A stretch of 64,000 nt of DNA. It comes from Anaerofilum faecale. Its GTDB lineage: Bacteria > Bacillota > Clostridia > Oscillospirales > Ruminococcaceae. Position 1 is the first letter of the stretch; each line of letters begins with the position of its first letter. The position numbers were made by a program, and so were the translations under genes. A model generated the notes under the pieces. The model searched no databases and was not told the DNA's origin. It saw nothing but the letters and a program-made list of their open reading frames with translations. The stretch lies in contig DXFV01000029.1 in assembly GCA_019114265.1 (NCBI GenBank), forward strand, positions 66,233-130,232, written 5' to 3'. Positions 41,159 to 49,773 of the stretch are shown one piece after another.

Positions 41159-42141
41159 TATCCGATATCTCCTTTTTGAATGGCCTGGGCCAGTTCTTTT
41201 GCATAGTAGGTGATCAGCATGTTCGCGCCCGCCCGGAAAACCGACAGGGCAGACTCGCACATGATGCGGTATTCGTCCACAAGCCCCGCCTGCGCCGCGG
41301 CCTTGATCATGGCGTATTCGCCGGAAACGGAATAGGCGGCCATCGGTAGGTCGAAGGCGTCGGAGCATTCCCGGATGATGTCCAGGTAGGAGAGGGCGGG
41401 TTTCACCATGATGATGTCGGCGCCTTCCTCCACGTCCAGCGCGCATTCTTTGAGGGCTTCCTTGCGGTTGTGGGGGTCCATCTGGTAGCCCTTGCGGTCG
41501 CCGAACGAGGGGGCGGACCCGGCGGCAGAGCGGAAGGGACCGTAAAACGCCGAGGCATATTTGGCGGAATAGGCCATGATGGGCACATCCTGGAACCCGG
41601 CCTCATCCAGCGTGCGGCGGATGCCGCCCACACGGCCGTCCATCATGTCGGAGGGAGCCACCATGTTGGCCCCCGCCTGTGCATGGGAAAGGGCGGTTTT
41701 GCAGAGCAGCTCCAGGGTGGCGTCGTTGTCCACCTTGTGGCCGCACAGCGCGCCGCAGTGGCCGTGGCTGGTATACTCACACAGGCACACGTCGGTGATG
41801 ACGTAGAAGTCGGGATAGGCGGCCTTGATCCTGCGGATGGCCTTCTGGATCACGCCCTCCGGGTCCCAGGCGGAAGAGCCCTCGGCGTCCTTGCGGGCGG
41901 GGATGCCGAACAGGATGCAGCTGCGGACGCCGGCGTCGATGCAGGCGGCAACGGCCTGCTCCACCGCGTCCAGGCCGTAGTGGTACTGCCCGGGCAGCGA
42001 GTCGATGGGCCGGGTCCCGCGCAGGGCCTCGTCCACGAAGATGGGGTAGATCAGGCTGTCGGCCGAAAGCCGGGTCTCCCGGCACATCCGGCGGATGGTA
42101 TCGCCGTCGCGCAGACGGCGGGGTCTTTGAATCAGTTCCAT
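41158..42141 (-). CDS. hemB: delta-aminolevulinate dehydratase (porphobilinogen synthase)
   Basis: A 327-aa enzyme that condenses two 5-aminolevulinates to porphobilinogen. The two active-site lysines are in MAYSAKYASAFYGPF and IIMVKPALSYLD. The Cys-rich segment DVCLCEYTSHGHCG marks the zinc-dependent class. ATG 42141 is inside the end of the cobA/hemD fusion gene (10-base overlap) and GGAG-like bases precede it. Length and motifs are normal. Confidence 0.96.
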   Translation of the reverse strand: MELIQRPRRLRDGDTIRRMCRETRLSADSLIYPIFVDEALRGTRPIDSLPGQYHYGLDAVEQAVAACIDAGVRSCILFGIPARKDAEGSSAWDPEGVIQKAIRRIKAAYPDFYVITDVCLCEYTSHGHCGALCGHKVDNDATLELLCKTALSHAQAGANMVAPSDMMDGRVGGIRRTLDEAGFQDVPIMAYSAKYASAFYGPFRSAAGSAPSFGDRKGYQMDPHNRKEALKECALDVEEGADIIMVKPALSYLDIIRECSDAFDLPMAAYSVSGEYAMIKAAAQAGLVDEYRIMCESALSVFRAGANMLITYYAKELAQAIQKGDIG

Positions 42142-43634
42142 GAGGATTCTCCTTCCACGATTCTTTGAATCAGCGCATCCATCGTGGCATGCTCGGCGGT
42201 GATGGTGTGCAGGTTGTATTTGTGCGCCTGTGCCTCGGTCTGTTTCCCGATGCAGGCGGCGGTGATGGCGGAGCAGTCGGTGCTTTCTCCCAGCGCGGAG
42301 ACAAACCCGGTCACCGTGGAGGCGCTGGTAAAGGTGACGATGGTCCCCGGCGTCAGCCGCCGCCGCACCTCCTCGGAGTTCGGGGCGGTGTAGCGGGTCT
42401 CGTAACACCGGATGTCATCATAGGCAATGGTACCCGCATCCAGTGCGTCTGTCAAGGCTCTGGTTCCCTTCTGCGCGCGCAGGATCAGCACCTTTCCGGC
42501 CGGCTTTGCGCGGCACAGCGCCTGTCCCAGATGAGCGCCGTCGTACACGTCGGGGATGAGGTCGGCGCGCAGGCCGTGCCTGCGCAGTTCGCGGCCGGTG
42601 CCGGGGCCGATGGCCGCCAGCTTCACCGGCCCCAATGCGCGCACGTCCCGGCCGGTGCGCTCCAGCAGGTCCATCAGCGCAGACACGCCGGCCGGGCTGG
42701 TGAAGACCAGCCACTCATACCGCCCGATGTTGTCCACCGCCTGCTCCATCGCGGGGCAGGGGAGGAGGGGATGTGTCTCGATGCAGGGGAACTCGGTCAC
42801 ATCCGCGCCCAGTGCGCGCAGCCGTTCCGACAGGGTGCCTGCTCGCTCCCGGGGACGGGTGACGACGACCTTCTTTCCCTTCAGCGGCAGGTGGTCGAAC
42901 CAGTCGAACTGCCGGGAATAGGCGCACACCCTGCCCACAATGATGATGGCGGGGCTTTTCACCTGCTGTGCCCGGGCGGTCTCGGGCAGGGTGGAGAGGG
43001 TGGCCGGTACAGGCCGCTGGGAGGGCGTGGTGCCCTTTTCGATCACAGCGGCGGGCATGTCCGGCTCCATGCCGGCGTCCAGCAGGCCCCGGCAGATCTC
43101 CTCCAGCGCGCTCACGCCCATCAGAAACACCAGGGTGCCTTTGGTCTGCACCAGCGCCGGGAAGTTGATGTCCAGCGGCTTTCCGGCGCGCTGATGGCCG
43201 GTGATGATGTGCAGAGAGGAGCAGCAGTCCCGGTGTGTCACCGGGATGCCGGCGTAGGCGGGCACCGCGATGGCGGAGGTGATGCCGGGGATCTCCTGGA
43301 AGGGGACGCCGTGCGCGGCCAGCAGCTCCAGCTCTTCGCCGCCCCGCCCGAACAGGAAGGGATCGCCGCCCTTCAGGCGCACCACACACTTGCCCTCCAG
43401 CGCTTTGTCCAGCAGGATCTGATTGATCTGCTCCTGCGGCACCGTGTGGTGGGAAGACTCCTTGCCCACATTGATGCGCTCGGCGCCGGGGGGGATCAGG
43501 TCGAAGATCGCCTGTCCCACCAGCCGGTCGTAGACCACCACATCGGCCGATTCGATCGCCTTGCGTCCCTTGATGGTCAGCAGGTCGGGGTCTCCGGGCC
43601 CTGCTCCCACCAGAATGACCTGTCCCTTTTTCAT
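42132..43634 (-). CDS. uroporphyrinogen-III methyltransferase / uroporphyrinogen-III synthase fusion
   Basis: A 500-aa fusion of SUMT (CobA) and HemD. Residues 1-245 are the SAM-dependent methyltransferase: VILVGAGPGDPDLLTIKG at the start, VVRLKGGDPFLFGRGGEE and TPSQRPVPATL. Residues about 250-500 are uroporphyrinogen-III synthase: KVVVTRPRERAGTLSERL, LVFTSPAGVSALMDLL and TFTSASTVTGF. The protein closes hydroxymethylbilane to uroporphyrinogen III and then methylates it to precorrin-2, channelling flux to cobalamin or siroheme. This fusion is common in Clostridia. It overlaps hemC by 4 bases. Confidence 0.95.
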   Translation of the reverse strand: MKKGQVILVGAGPGDPDLLTIKGRKAIESADVVVYDRLVGQAIFDLIPPGAERINVGKESSHHTVPQEQINQILLDKALEGKCVVRLKGGDPFLFGRGGEELELLAAHGVPFQEIPGITSAIAVPAYAGIPVTHRDCCSSLHIITGHQRAGKPLDINFPALVQTKGTLVFLMGVSALEEICRGLLDAGMEPDMPAAVIEKGTTPSQRPVPATLSTLPETARAQQVKSPAIIIVGRVCAYSRQFDWFDHLPLKGKKVVVTRPRERAGTLSERLRALGADVTEFPCIETHPLLPCPAMEQAVDNIGRYEWLVFTSPAGVSALMDLLERTGRDVRALGPVKLAAIGPGTGRELRRHGLRADLIPDVYDGAHLGQALCRAKPAGKVLILRAQKGTRALTDALDAGTIAYDDIRCYETRYTAPNSEEVRRRLTPGTIVTFTSASTVTGFVSALGESTDCSAITAACIGKQTEAQAHKYNLHTITAEHATMDALIQRIVEGESSWN

Positions 43635-44509
43635 CGGTACTTCCTCCTCATTTCCTCAGCCAGCGCCCGGCCCAGGGCTTCGCCCTCCCGGCGCGGGCCG
43701 CAGGCGGTCTCAAAACAGCAGATCTCGCCGGGGGCAACATACATTCCCTTCAGGGTGAGGGTGTCCCCGTCAACGGTGGCAAAGGCCGCCACCGGGGAAG
43801 AACATCCGCCGTCCAGCGTGCGCACAAAGGCGCGCTCTGCCAGCAGGCAGTCCCGGCTGTCGCGGTCGTCAAAGGTCCGCAGGCAGGAGGTGTCCACGCC
43901 CTGCCGTGCCTGCACCGCAAGAATGGCCTGCCCCGCGGCGGGAAGGATCTCCTCGGTGGAAAACCAGCGGCTGATCCGGTACTCCAGTCCCAGCCGGAGC
44001 AGTCCCGCACCGGCCAGCACCAGCGCGGAGAACTCGCCGTCGTCCAGCTTGCGCAGACGGGTGAGCACATTTCCACGCACCGGCGCCACCGTTGCCTGGG
44101 GAAAGAGGGCTTTCAGCTGTAACTGGCGGCGCAGCGACGAACATCCGATTGGCCGGGAAAAGTCGATGGCGTCGGCTCCCTGCGGCAGCACCAGTACGTC
44201 GCGGGGGTCGGCGCGTTTCGAAAAGGCCACCAGAGGCAGACGGGGGTCGATCTCCATCGGCAGATCCTTGCTGCTGTGGACGGTGATATCCACCCGTCCG
44301 TCCAGCAGAGCGGCGTCCAGCTCCTTGACAAACAGTCCCTTGCCGCCGATTTTGTCCAGCGTGCGGTCGAGGATCTTGTCCCCGGTGGTCTTCATGGTGA
44401 CAAGCTCGGTCTGCATCTCCGGGTCGCAGCGGCGAATCTCCTCGATCACCATTTCCGACTGGATCACGGCAAGGCGGCTTTCCCGGCTGCCGATACGTAT
44501 CTGTTTCAT
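43631..44509 (-). CDS. hemC: porphobilinogen deaminase (hydroxymethylbilane synthase)
   Basis: A 292-aa enzyme that polymerises four porphobilinogens. It begins MKQIRIGSRESRLAVIQSEM and contains HSSKDLPMEID, GCSSLRRQLQL and LDGGCSSPVAAFA, whose Cys carries the dipyrromethane cofactor. The ATG at 44509 overlaps the stop of the preceding siroheme-synthase gene (ATGA). A longer open frame up to 45022 crosses that gene and is rejected. Normal length. Confidence 0.96.
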   Translation of the reverse strand: MKQIRIGSRESRLAVIQSEMVIEEIRRCDPEMQTELVTMKTTGDKILDRTLDKIGGKGLFVKELDAALLDGRVDITVHSSKDLPMEIDPRLPLVAFSKRADPRDVLVLPQGADAIDFSRPIGCSSLRRQLQLKALFPQATVAPVRGNVLTRLRKLDDGEFSALVLAGAGLLRLGLEYRISRWFSTEEILPAAGQAILAVQARQGVDTSCLRTFDDRDSRDCLLAERAFVRTLDGGCSSPVAAFATVDGDTLTLKGMYVAPGEICCFETACGPRREGEALGRALAEEMRRKYR

Positions 44510-44955
44510 TCCAACTCCTCCAATACAGCGCGGACCCTGCGTGCGGCGACGGCGGTCTTTTTGTGTTCTTCTCCCTGCGAGACCACGCCGCACACCAGTC
44601 CGCTGCCGGTGCAGATGGCGGGGAAGAAGAAGGTGCTTTCCTCCTTCCGGTCGGCCACGCTCACAAAGATTCCGGCAGCGTTGGCCTCCTGCCAGACCTG
44701 ACGGTTCACCTCGCGGCAGTCGGTGGCGGCAACGGCCAGGAACGCCCCCGCAAGGTCGCCCGGCTGGTAGGGCCGCCGGCAGAACCGCGCACCCTCCGGC
44801 ACAGCTTCGCATTCCGGCGCGATGATGGTCACCGCTGCGCCAAAGGCGAGCAGCACCTGTGCCCGGCGCAGCGCGATTGTTCCGCCGCCCACAACGACGG
44901 CTTTTTTTCCGTTCAGGTCCACAAACAGCGGAAACCGGTATCCCATACAATCCAT
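44506..44955 (-). CDS. precorrin-2 dehydrogenase / sirohydrochlorin ferrochelatase-like (CysG N-terminal type)
   Basis: A 149-aa Met8/SirC-type protein. The NAD-binding Gly motif VVVGGGTIALRRAQVLLAFG follows the typical FPLFVDLNGKK start, and VAATDCREVN and SVADRKEESTFFFPA are the conserved later motifs. It oxidises precorrin-2 to sirohydrochlorin, the substrate of the cobaltochelatase CbiK encoded downstream in the window. ATG 44955 is preferred because GAGGG lies about eight bases upstream. A GTG at 44976 that overlaps the hemA stop is the alternative. It lacks the C-terminal helical extension of the longest members. Confidence 0.88.
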   Translation of the reverse strand: MDCMGYRFPLFVDLNGKKAVVVGGGTIALRRAQVLLAFGAAVTIIAPECEAVPEGARFCRRPYQPGDLAGAFLAVAATDCREVNRQVWQEANAAGIFVSVADRKEESTFFFPAICTGSGLVCGVVSQGEEHKKTAVAARRVRAVLEELE

Positions 44956-44972
44956 ATATGCGTCCCTCTTTT

Positions 44973-46172
44973 TCACGAGACCACCGGCCGGCCGGTGGTG
45001 TGCAGGCGGATCTTGCTCTCACAGCGGGTGAGGTTTTCGGAGGTGATGCGCTCCGCCAGACCGGTCACCAGCAGATCCACCGTCTTGTTCACCGAAAGCT
45101 CGATGATCTCCGCCTCGGACAGCCCTTCCTGCAACTCTCTGGCGGTGAGCAGGCGGCTCACAATGGCCTCTTTCAGGCTTTCCACTGAGGTCATGCAGTC
45201 CTTGTAGTTCAGCCAGCGGTAGAAATTCTCCATCTGGGCCTGTAAAATATCGGCCACTTCGGGGGGGACGGTGCGGTTTTCCAGCCGGCTTCCCAGATCG
45301 TCCACATTGTAGAGGGAAACGCCGTCCAGCTGCGCGGCCTCGGGCTGGATATCGCGGGGGATGGCCAGATCCACCATCACCGCCGGGGGCGCAGAGAGCC
45401 GGTTCAGCTGCTCCATCGTTACCGTATAGTGGGGGCTGGTGGTGGCGGACAGCAGGATGTCGCACCCCTCCATCCGCAGGAACCGGTCCTCGTAGGGCAC
45501 CACGCCGCAGCCGGCAGGCACGATGGTCTGGCCGTGGCGGTAGGTGCGCAGGGTCACCGAGACCAGGCAGCCCTTCTGCTGCAGCAGGGAAGCGGACAGC
45601 CGCCCCATCTCCCCGTTGCCGATGACGAGCGCCTTTTTCCCGCTCAAACTTCCCAGCTTCTGCTCCAGCAGCTCCACCGCCATGCTGGCGGCGGAGGTGG
45701 GCACGGCGTTCAGCTTCACCCTGGTGCGCACCTCTTTTCCGGCACAGACGGCGCAGCAGAACAGGGTCTCCAGCACCGGGTCGGTGGTCCCGGCCTCCCG
45801 CGCAAGGGCGACGGCATTGCGCACCTGGGAGATGATCTGATCCTCGCCGAAGATGCGGGAGCGCAGTCCCGCCGCCACCTCCATCAGATGCTCGGCGGCT
45901 TTGTGGCCGGCGAGGGTGACGAAGGCGTCCTGATAGGGGGCGTATTCGGTTCCCGCCGCCCGGCAGAGCAGCTCGCCGGGATCTTCCTCCTTTTTGCAGG
46001 ACAGATACAGTTCCGTGCGGTTGCAGGTGGAGATCAGCACGCAGCCGGAAATGTGGGGGAAAGACCGGACCCTGCGCACCATTTCCGCCGTCTGCTGCTT
46101 GGTGAAGGACAGCTTTTCTCGCAGGCTGAGGGGCGCCATGCTGTGCTCCAGCCCCGACATGATGATATTCAC
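44973..46172 (-). CDS. hemA: glutamyl-tRNA reductase
   Basis: A 399-aa NADPH enzyme that reduces glutamyl-tRNA to glutamate-1-semialdehyde, the first step of tetrapyrrole synthesis here. The catalytic Cys lies in LISTCNRTELY, followed by FGEDQIISQVRNA and the Rossmann motif VIGNGEMGRL. GTG 46172 is chosen because VNIIMSGLEHSMAP aligns residue by residue with the start of known HemA proteins. The open frame continues to 46226 but lacks family character and enters the terminator. AGGAG lies about 12 bases upstream. It leads a six-gene operon behind a cobalamin riboswitch. Confidence 0.92.
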   Translation of the reverse strand: MNIIMSGLEHSMAPLSLREKLSFTKQQTAEMVRRVRSFPHISGCVLISTCNRTELYLSCKKEEDPGELLCRAAGTEYAPYQDAFVTLAGHKAAEHLMEVAAGLRSRIFGEDQIISQVRNAVALAREAGTTDPVLETLFCCAVCAGKEVRTRVKLNAVPTSAASMAVELLEQKLGSLSGKKALVIGNGEMGRLSASLLQQKGCLVSVTLRTYRHGQTIVPAGCGVVPYEDRFLRMEGCDILLSATTSPHYTVTMEQLNRLSAPPAVMVDLAIPRDIQPEAAQLDGVSLYNVDDLGSRLENRTVPPEVADILQAQMENFYRWLNYKDCMTSVESLKEAIVSRLLTARELQEGLSEAEIIELSVNKTVDLLVTGLAERITSENLTRCESKIRLHTTGRPVVS

Positions 46173-46224
46173 GAATACTTCACGCTCCTGATTTGCAACA
46201 TTCAACGTGCCGCCCCGAAAACGC

Positions 46225-46256
46225 AAAAACTGCGGCAGGTATCACCACTGCCGCAG
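46225..46256 (-). terminator. riboswitch-controlled terminator before hemA
   Basis: CTGCGGCA and TGCCGCAG (46230-46237 and 46249-46256) form a stem followed on the minus strand by TTTTT. It lies between the cobalamin aptamer and hemA, implying transcriptional control. Confidence 0.8.
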
Positions 46257-46289
46257 CCGTTTTTCGCGCACAAAAACCCCGCCGGTCCG

Positions 46290-46510
46290 ATATACGCCGG
46301 ACGGCAAAGCAATCACCTTGAGCAGGTCTCCTGACTGATGCCTCGTCAGCCTGCACACAGCCTTCTCGGGCCGTTTGCCCAATGACCGGCTTTCGCCGCG
46401 TGTGAAGCCTCCGCATATACAGTGGCGGTACCGTTCCGGATTTTCACCGGATTTCCTATTCTCTGCCGGGCCTGAACGGGTTCGGCAGCACTCAAGCGGT
46501 ATCAAATTTG
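46290..46510 (-). ncRNA. cobalamin riboswitch (hem operon)
   Basis: The minus strand shows the conserved elements of the B12 aptamer: GAAATCCGGTGAAAATCCGG, a GGTACCGCCACTGT segment and the B12-box-like GTCAGGAGACCTGC. Binding of adenosylcobalamin should favour the downstream terminator and lower hemA-hemL expression. Confidence 0.92.
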
Positions 46511-46515
46511 CCCTG

Positions 46516-46544
46516 ATTATAGCAACCGGGAAATGCTTTGTCAA
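46516..46544 (-). promoter_or_regulatory. perfect-consensus promoter of the hem operon
   Basis: On the minus strand TTGACA (46539-46544) and TATAAT (46516-46521) are exactly 17 bases apart, just before the riboswitch. Confidence 0.88.
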
Positions 46545-46657
46545 CCGGGGCGGTTTTGCTCCAAAACAAAGGATTTATCTCATTTTATCAGCTTTGCAGG
46601 GGGAAGTAAAGGGAAATTCTTGTCTTTCCGGGGCGTTTTGTGCGCAAGAAATTCCGG

Positions 46658-46686
46658 TTGACAAACCGCCGCCCGGTGCATAGAAT
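46658..46686 (+). promoter_or_regulatory. promoter of cbiC
   Basis: TTGACA (46658-46663) and TAGAAT (46681-46686) have a 17-base spacer. The start codon follows 40 bases later, leaving no room for a riboswitch in the leader. Confidence 0.75.
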
Positions 46687-46726
46687 TCTTGTTGAAACCA
46701 CCACACGGGAAGGGAGCTTCTGCCTT

Positions 46727-47350
46727 ATGATTGAACAGATCAAACCGATGGATATTGAAACCCGCAGCTTCGCCATCATCACCGAGCTGCTGGGCGACCG
46801 CAAACTCGACCCTGAAAACGAGCCGGTCATCAAGCGCGTCATCCATACCTCCGCCGACTTCGACTATGCGGACAACCTGGTCTTTTCGCCGCACGCCGTA
46901 CAGAAGGGGATCGAAGCGCTGCGCGGCGGCTGCGACATCGTCACCGACACCCAGATGGCCAAAGCGGGCATCAACAAGACGATCCTGCAAAAGCTGGGCG
47001 GACAGGTGCACTGCTTCATGTCCGACCCGGACGTGGCGGCGGAGGCAAAGGAGAGAGGCGTCACCCGTGCGATCGTGTCGATGGAGCGGGCGGCCAAACT
47101 GGAAAAGCCCTGCATTTTTGCCATCGGCAACGCGCCCACCGCGCTGGTCTCGCTGCACGGGCAGATGCAAAAAGGCCTTGTGCATCCCGCGCTGGTCATC
47201 GGCGTGCCGGTGGGATTTGTGAATGTGGTGGAGAGCAAGGAGCTGATTATTGGGTCCGACGTTCCCCATATCGTCGCCAGAGGGCGCAAGGGCGGCAGCA
47301 ACGTGGCGGCGGCCATCTGCAACGCGCTTTTGTATCAGATCCTGCGCTGA
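46727..47350 (+). CDS. cbiC: cobalt-precorrin-8 methylmutase
   Basis: A 207-aa CbiC/CobH enzyme that moves the C-11 methyl to C-12, giving cobyrinic acid. Motifs include VIKRVIHTSADFDYADNL with the catalytic His, GCDIVTDTQMAKAGI and VIGVPVGFVNVVESKE. ATG 46727 has AAGGGAG upstream; an in-frame ATG at 46640 lies before the promoter and is rejected. It stands apart from the other cbi genes: its promoter is divergent from the hem promoter, and the second cobalamin riboswitch begins after it. Confidence 0.95.
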   Translation: MIEQIKPMDIETRSFAIITELLGDRKLDPENEPVIKRVIHTSADFDYADNLVFSPHAVQKGIEALRGGCDIVTDTQMAKAGINKTILQKLGGQVHCFMSDPDVAAEAKERGVTRAIVSMERAAKLEKPCIFAIGNAPTALVSLHGQMQKGLVHPALVIGVPVGFVNVVESKELIIGSDVPHIVARGRKGGSNVAAAICNALLYQILR

Positions 47351-47394
47351 ACAGCCGAACGACAAAATATTTATACGCTTATACGGATTTTTCC

Positions 47395-47423
47395 TTGAAA
47401 TCCCGCAAAAAGTGTGGTATCCT
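47395..47423 (+). promoter_or_regulatory. promoter of the cbiMNQO-cob operon
   Basis: TTGAAA (47395-47400) and TATCCT (47418-47423) with a 17-base spacer lie directly before the second cobalamin riboswitch. Confidence 0.65.
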
Positions 47424-47431
47424 CACAGGGA

Positions 47432-47625
47432 AATGAACAAAAGGTGACCGGCTGTCGCTTTCAGCCGGTAGAATAGGGAAACAGGTGCAAAGCCTGTGCG
47501 GGACCGCCGCCGTAACGGCAGAGTTTCGATGAGAACGAATGTCACTGTGGGTACACACGGGAAGACAGATTCGAAGCGCTGATGCCGGAGCCGGAAGACC
47601 TGCCTCTTGTTCCATACTGCCGAAA
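47432..47625 (+). ncRNA. cobalamin riboswitch (cbi/cob operon)
   Basis: AATAGGGAAACAGGTGCAAA with CCTGTGCGGG, the CCGCCGCCGTAA segment, CACTGTGGG and GGAAGACCTGCC are the conserved blocks of the B12 aptamer in order. It controls the cobalt transport and corrin synthesis operon that follows. Confidence 0.93.
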
Positions 47626-47699
47626 GGGCAGAAAGCATGGCGCGGACGGACCAAACGCTGCCATGACCGGCCGGAGAGCAAACAACTTCCGGCCCACGC

Positions 47700-47737
47700 T
47701 GGCCTTTCTCATCTGCTTGAGAAAGGCCATTTTTTTA
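47700..47737 (+). terminator. riboswitch-controlled terminator before cbiM
   Basis: TGGCCTTTCTC (47700-47710) pairs perfectly with GAGAAAGGCCA (47719-47729), followed by eight T-rich bases. It is the expression platform of the upstream riboswitch. Confidence 0.9.
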
Positions 47738-47756
47738 TCAGAATGGAGGATTTAAC

Positions 47757-48512
47757 ATGACAACTTTGGAAAAAAAGCTGCTGTTCTTCTCCATAGTGGC
47801 AAGCTTCGCGCTCTGTGTACCCCAGGCCGCGTTTGCGATGCACATTATGGAAGGCTACCTGCCCCCGGCGTTCTGCATCGCGTGGGGCGTTCTCTGCCTG
47901 CCCTTCCTGACGGCGGGCGTCATCACCATCCGGCGGCTGGTGCGCCGGCACCGAAAGACGGTTCTGCTGCTGGCGATGGCGGGCGCCTTTGTGTTTGTGA
48001 TCTCCTCGCTCAAGATCCCCTCGGTCTTTGGCAGCTGCAGCCACATGACCGGCACCGGCCTGGGAGCGATCCTGTTCGGCGTTCCGGCCACCTCGGTGCT
48101 GGGCGTGATCGTGCTGGCGTTCCAGGCGCTTTTGCTGGCGCACGGCGGCATCACCACGCTGGGCGCCAACACTTTCAGCATGGCCGTTGCAGGCCCGCTG
48201 CTCACCTGGGCGCTCTACCAGGCCGGCAAAAAGTGCAGGCTGCCCAGGCTTTTCAATGTATTCCTGGCCGCCATGCTGGGCGACCTGTTCACCTATTGCG
48301 TCACCAGCATCCAGCTTGCGCTGGCCTATCCCAGCGCGCAGGGCGGCGTGTGGGCCAGCGTCATTGAGTTCCTGGCGGTGTTCGCCCCCACCCAGCTGCC
48401 GCTGGCCGTCATCGAGGGCATCCTCACGATGCTGGTGATGATGGGACTGGAGAGCTACGCCAAAACGGAATTGCAGGAGCTGCGCTGTGCGAAAAGGGGG
48501 ATGTTCCAGTGA
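47757..48512 (+). CDS. cbiM: cobalt ECF transporter S component CbiM
   Basis: A 251-aa membrane protein. An N-terminal signal-like helix ends before AMHIMEGYLPP, where the new N-terminal Met-His of MHIMEG forms the Co(2+)-binding site. Six further hydrophobic helices and the conserved HGGITTLGANTFSMAVAGP follow. CbiM with CbiN, CbiQ and CbiO imports cobalt for corrin synthesis. It is the first gene after the riboswitch, with GGAGG upstream, and its stop overlaps the cbiN start. Confidence 0.95.
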   Translation: MTTLEKKLLFFSIVASFALCVPQAAFAMHIMEGYLPPAFCIAWGVLCLPFLTAGVITIRRLVRRHRKTVLLLAMAGAFVFVISSLKIPSVFGSCSHMTGTGLGAILFGVPATSVLGVIVLAFQALLLAHGGITTLGANTFSMAVAGPLLTWALYQAGKKCRLPRLFNVFLAAMLGDLFTYCVTSIQLALAYPSAQGGVWASVIEFLAVFAPTQLPLAVIEGILTMLVMMGLESYAKTELQELRCAKRGMFQ

Positions 48513-48850
48513 GCCGCAACACAAAAATCGTTCTGGTCTCCCTGCTGGCCGTTGTCGTGCTGGCGCTTTTTCCGCTGTTCGCGCTGCGAGGCGCCGAGTT
48601 CGGCGGAACGGACGACGCGGGAAGCGCAAAGGTGGAGGAAGTCACAGGCAGGGAATATGAGCCGTGGTTCACCCCGGTGCTGGAGCAGATCATCGGCGGG
48701 GAGCTGCCGGGCGAGGTGGAAAGCCTGTTCTTCTGCATCCAGACCGGCCTGGGCGTCGGCGTGCTGGCCTATGGCTTCGGCTACCTGACAGCGCGCAAAA
48801 AATACGGCGGCATGCAGGAATCGGCTTCCGAGCCGGAGGAAACACCGTGA
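48509..48850 (+). CDS. cbiN: cobalt transporter auxiliary protein CbiN
   Basis: A 113-aa protein with two transmembrane helices (about 8-26 and 76-94) and the typical extracytoplasmic loop FGGTDDAG...EPWFTPVLE between them. CbiN helps load cobalt into CbiM. The GTG at 48509 overlaps the cbiM stop, and the next gene overlaps its own stop (GTGA), so all three are coupled. Length matches the family. Confidence 0.92.
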   Translation: MSRNTKIVLVSLLAVVVLALFPLFALRGAEFGGTDDAGSAKVEEVTGREYEPWFTPVLEQIIGGELPGEVESLFFCIQTGLGVGVLAYGFGYLTARKKYGGMQESASEPEETP

Positions 48851-49755
48851 TCGCGGCACTGCTTGCGGGGCTGGTTTGTTTCAGCCTGTTTGCGGGGCGG
48901 CTGCCGTCTGCCTGGCTGGCGGCGGTCTGCCTGGGGACGGCGGCGGTTTTCCTGTTTGCAAAGGGGCACCGCCACGACAGCGTGCTGACCATGGACATCT
49001 ACGCCCGGCGTTCCCGCCTGTGCCGGGAAAACGCCGCCTTAAAAACGGCGGGCAGCCTGGGCCTTCTCCTCCTGTGCACCTGTTCTGCGTCTCCGCTGCC
49101 GCCCCTTTGCCTGTTTTGCTTTCTGTCGGCTGTCACCGTGGCGGCGGGCGGAATCCGGCCGGGGGAATATCTCGCCCTGCTGAAGCTGCCGGCGATGTTT
49201 CTTTTGCTGTCCGCTCTCACGCTTTTGTGGGATTTTTACCGCGTTCTCCCGCAGCAGGCGGTCGTATCCCTGCCTTTGGGGGGCGGCTGGCTGGCGGTGG
49301 TTCCCGCCGCGCAGTCGGTGGGGATGGTGGTGCTCTCCCGCGCGCTGGGGGCGGTGAGCTGTCTGTACTTCCTCAGCCTGTCCACCCCGCTGCCGGAGCT
49401 GCTGGAGGTGCTGCGCCGGGCGCGGATCCCCGCCATTGTGATCGAGCTGGCGGTGCTGATCTACCGGTATCTCTTCATCCTGCTGGCCACCTTCCGCGAG
49501 ATGCGGGATTCTGCCGCCAGCCGGCTGGGATACCGCGGGCTGAAACGGAGCCTGCGCACCACCGGGCTGGTGTACGGCGGGCTGCTGGCGGGCAGCTTTC
49601 GGCGGGCGGGCGCCTGCTTTGACGCGATGGAAAGCCGCTGCTATACCGGGCAGATCCGCTTCCTCACAGAAAAAAAGAAGGTGACGGCAAAGGGCTTTTT
49701 CCTGCTGGCGGTTCCGCTGGCGGGGATGCTGGCAGGCGTATGCATGGGTTTTTGA
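48847..49755 (+). CDS. cbiQ: ECF transporter T component CbiQ
   Basis: A 302-aa membrane protein with about six hydrophobic helices. The coupling helices include LLEVLRRARIPAIVIEL and RYLFILLATFREMRDSAASR, matching the Ala-Arg-Gly-like motifs that contact the ATPase, and FDAMESRCYTG is near the end. The GTG at 48847 overlaps the cbiN stop; an open frame reaching back to 48664 is inside cbiN and is rejected. It links CbiM to the CbiO ATPase. Confidence 0.92.
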   Translation: MIAALLAGLVCFSLFAGRLPSAWLAAVCLGTAAVFLFAKGHRHDSVLTMDIYARRSRLCRENAALKTAGSLGLLLLCTCSASPLPPLCLFCFLSAVTVAAGGIRPGEYLALLKLPAMFLLLSALTLLWDFYRVLPQQAVVSLPLGGGWLAVVPAAQSVGMVVLSRALGAVSCLYFLSLSTPLPELLEVLRRARIPAIVIELAVLIYRYLFILLATFREMRDSAASRLGYRGLKRSLRTTGLVYGGLLAGSFRRAGACFDAMESRCYTGQIRFLTEKKKVTAKGFFLLAVPLAGMLAGVCMGF

Positions 49756-49773
49756 AGGAGAAGATAGAGAAGT

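Noticed and set aside
42165..44825. 886-aa open frame on the plus strand
   Set aside because: It runs antisense across four overlapping tetrapyrrole genes and has no recognisable domain.
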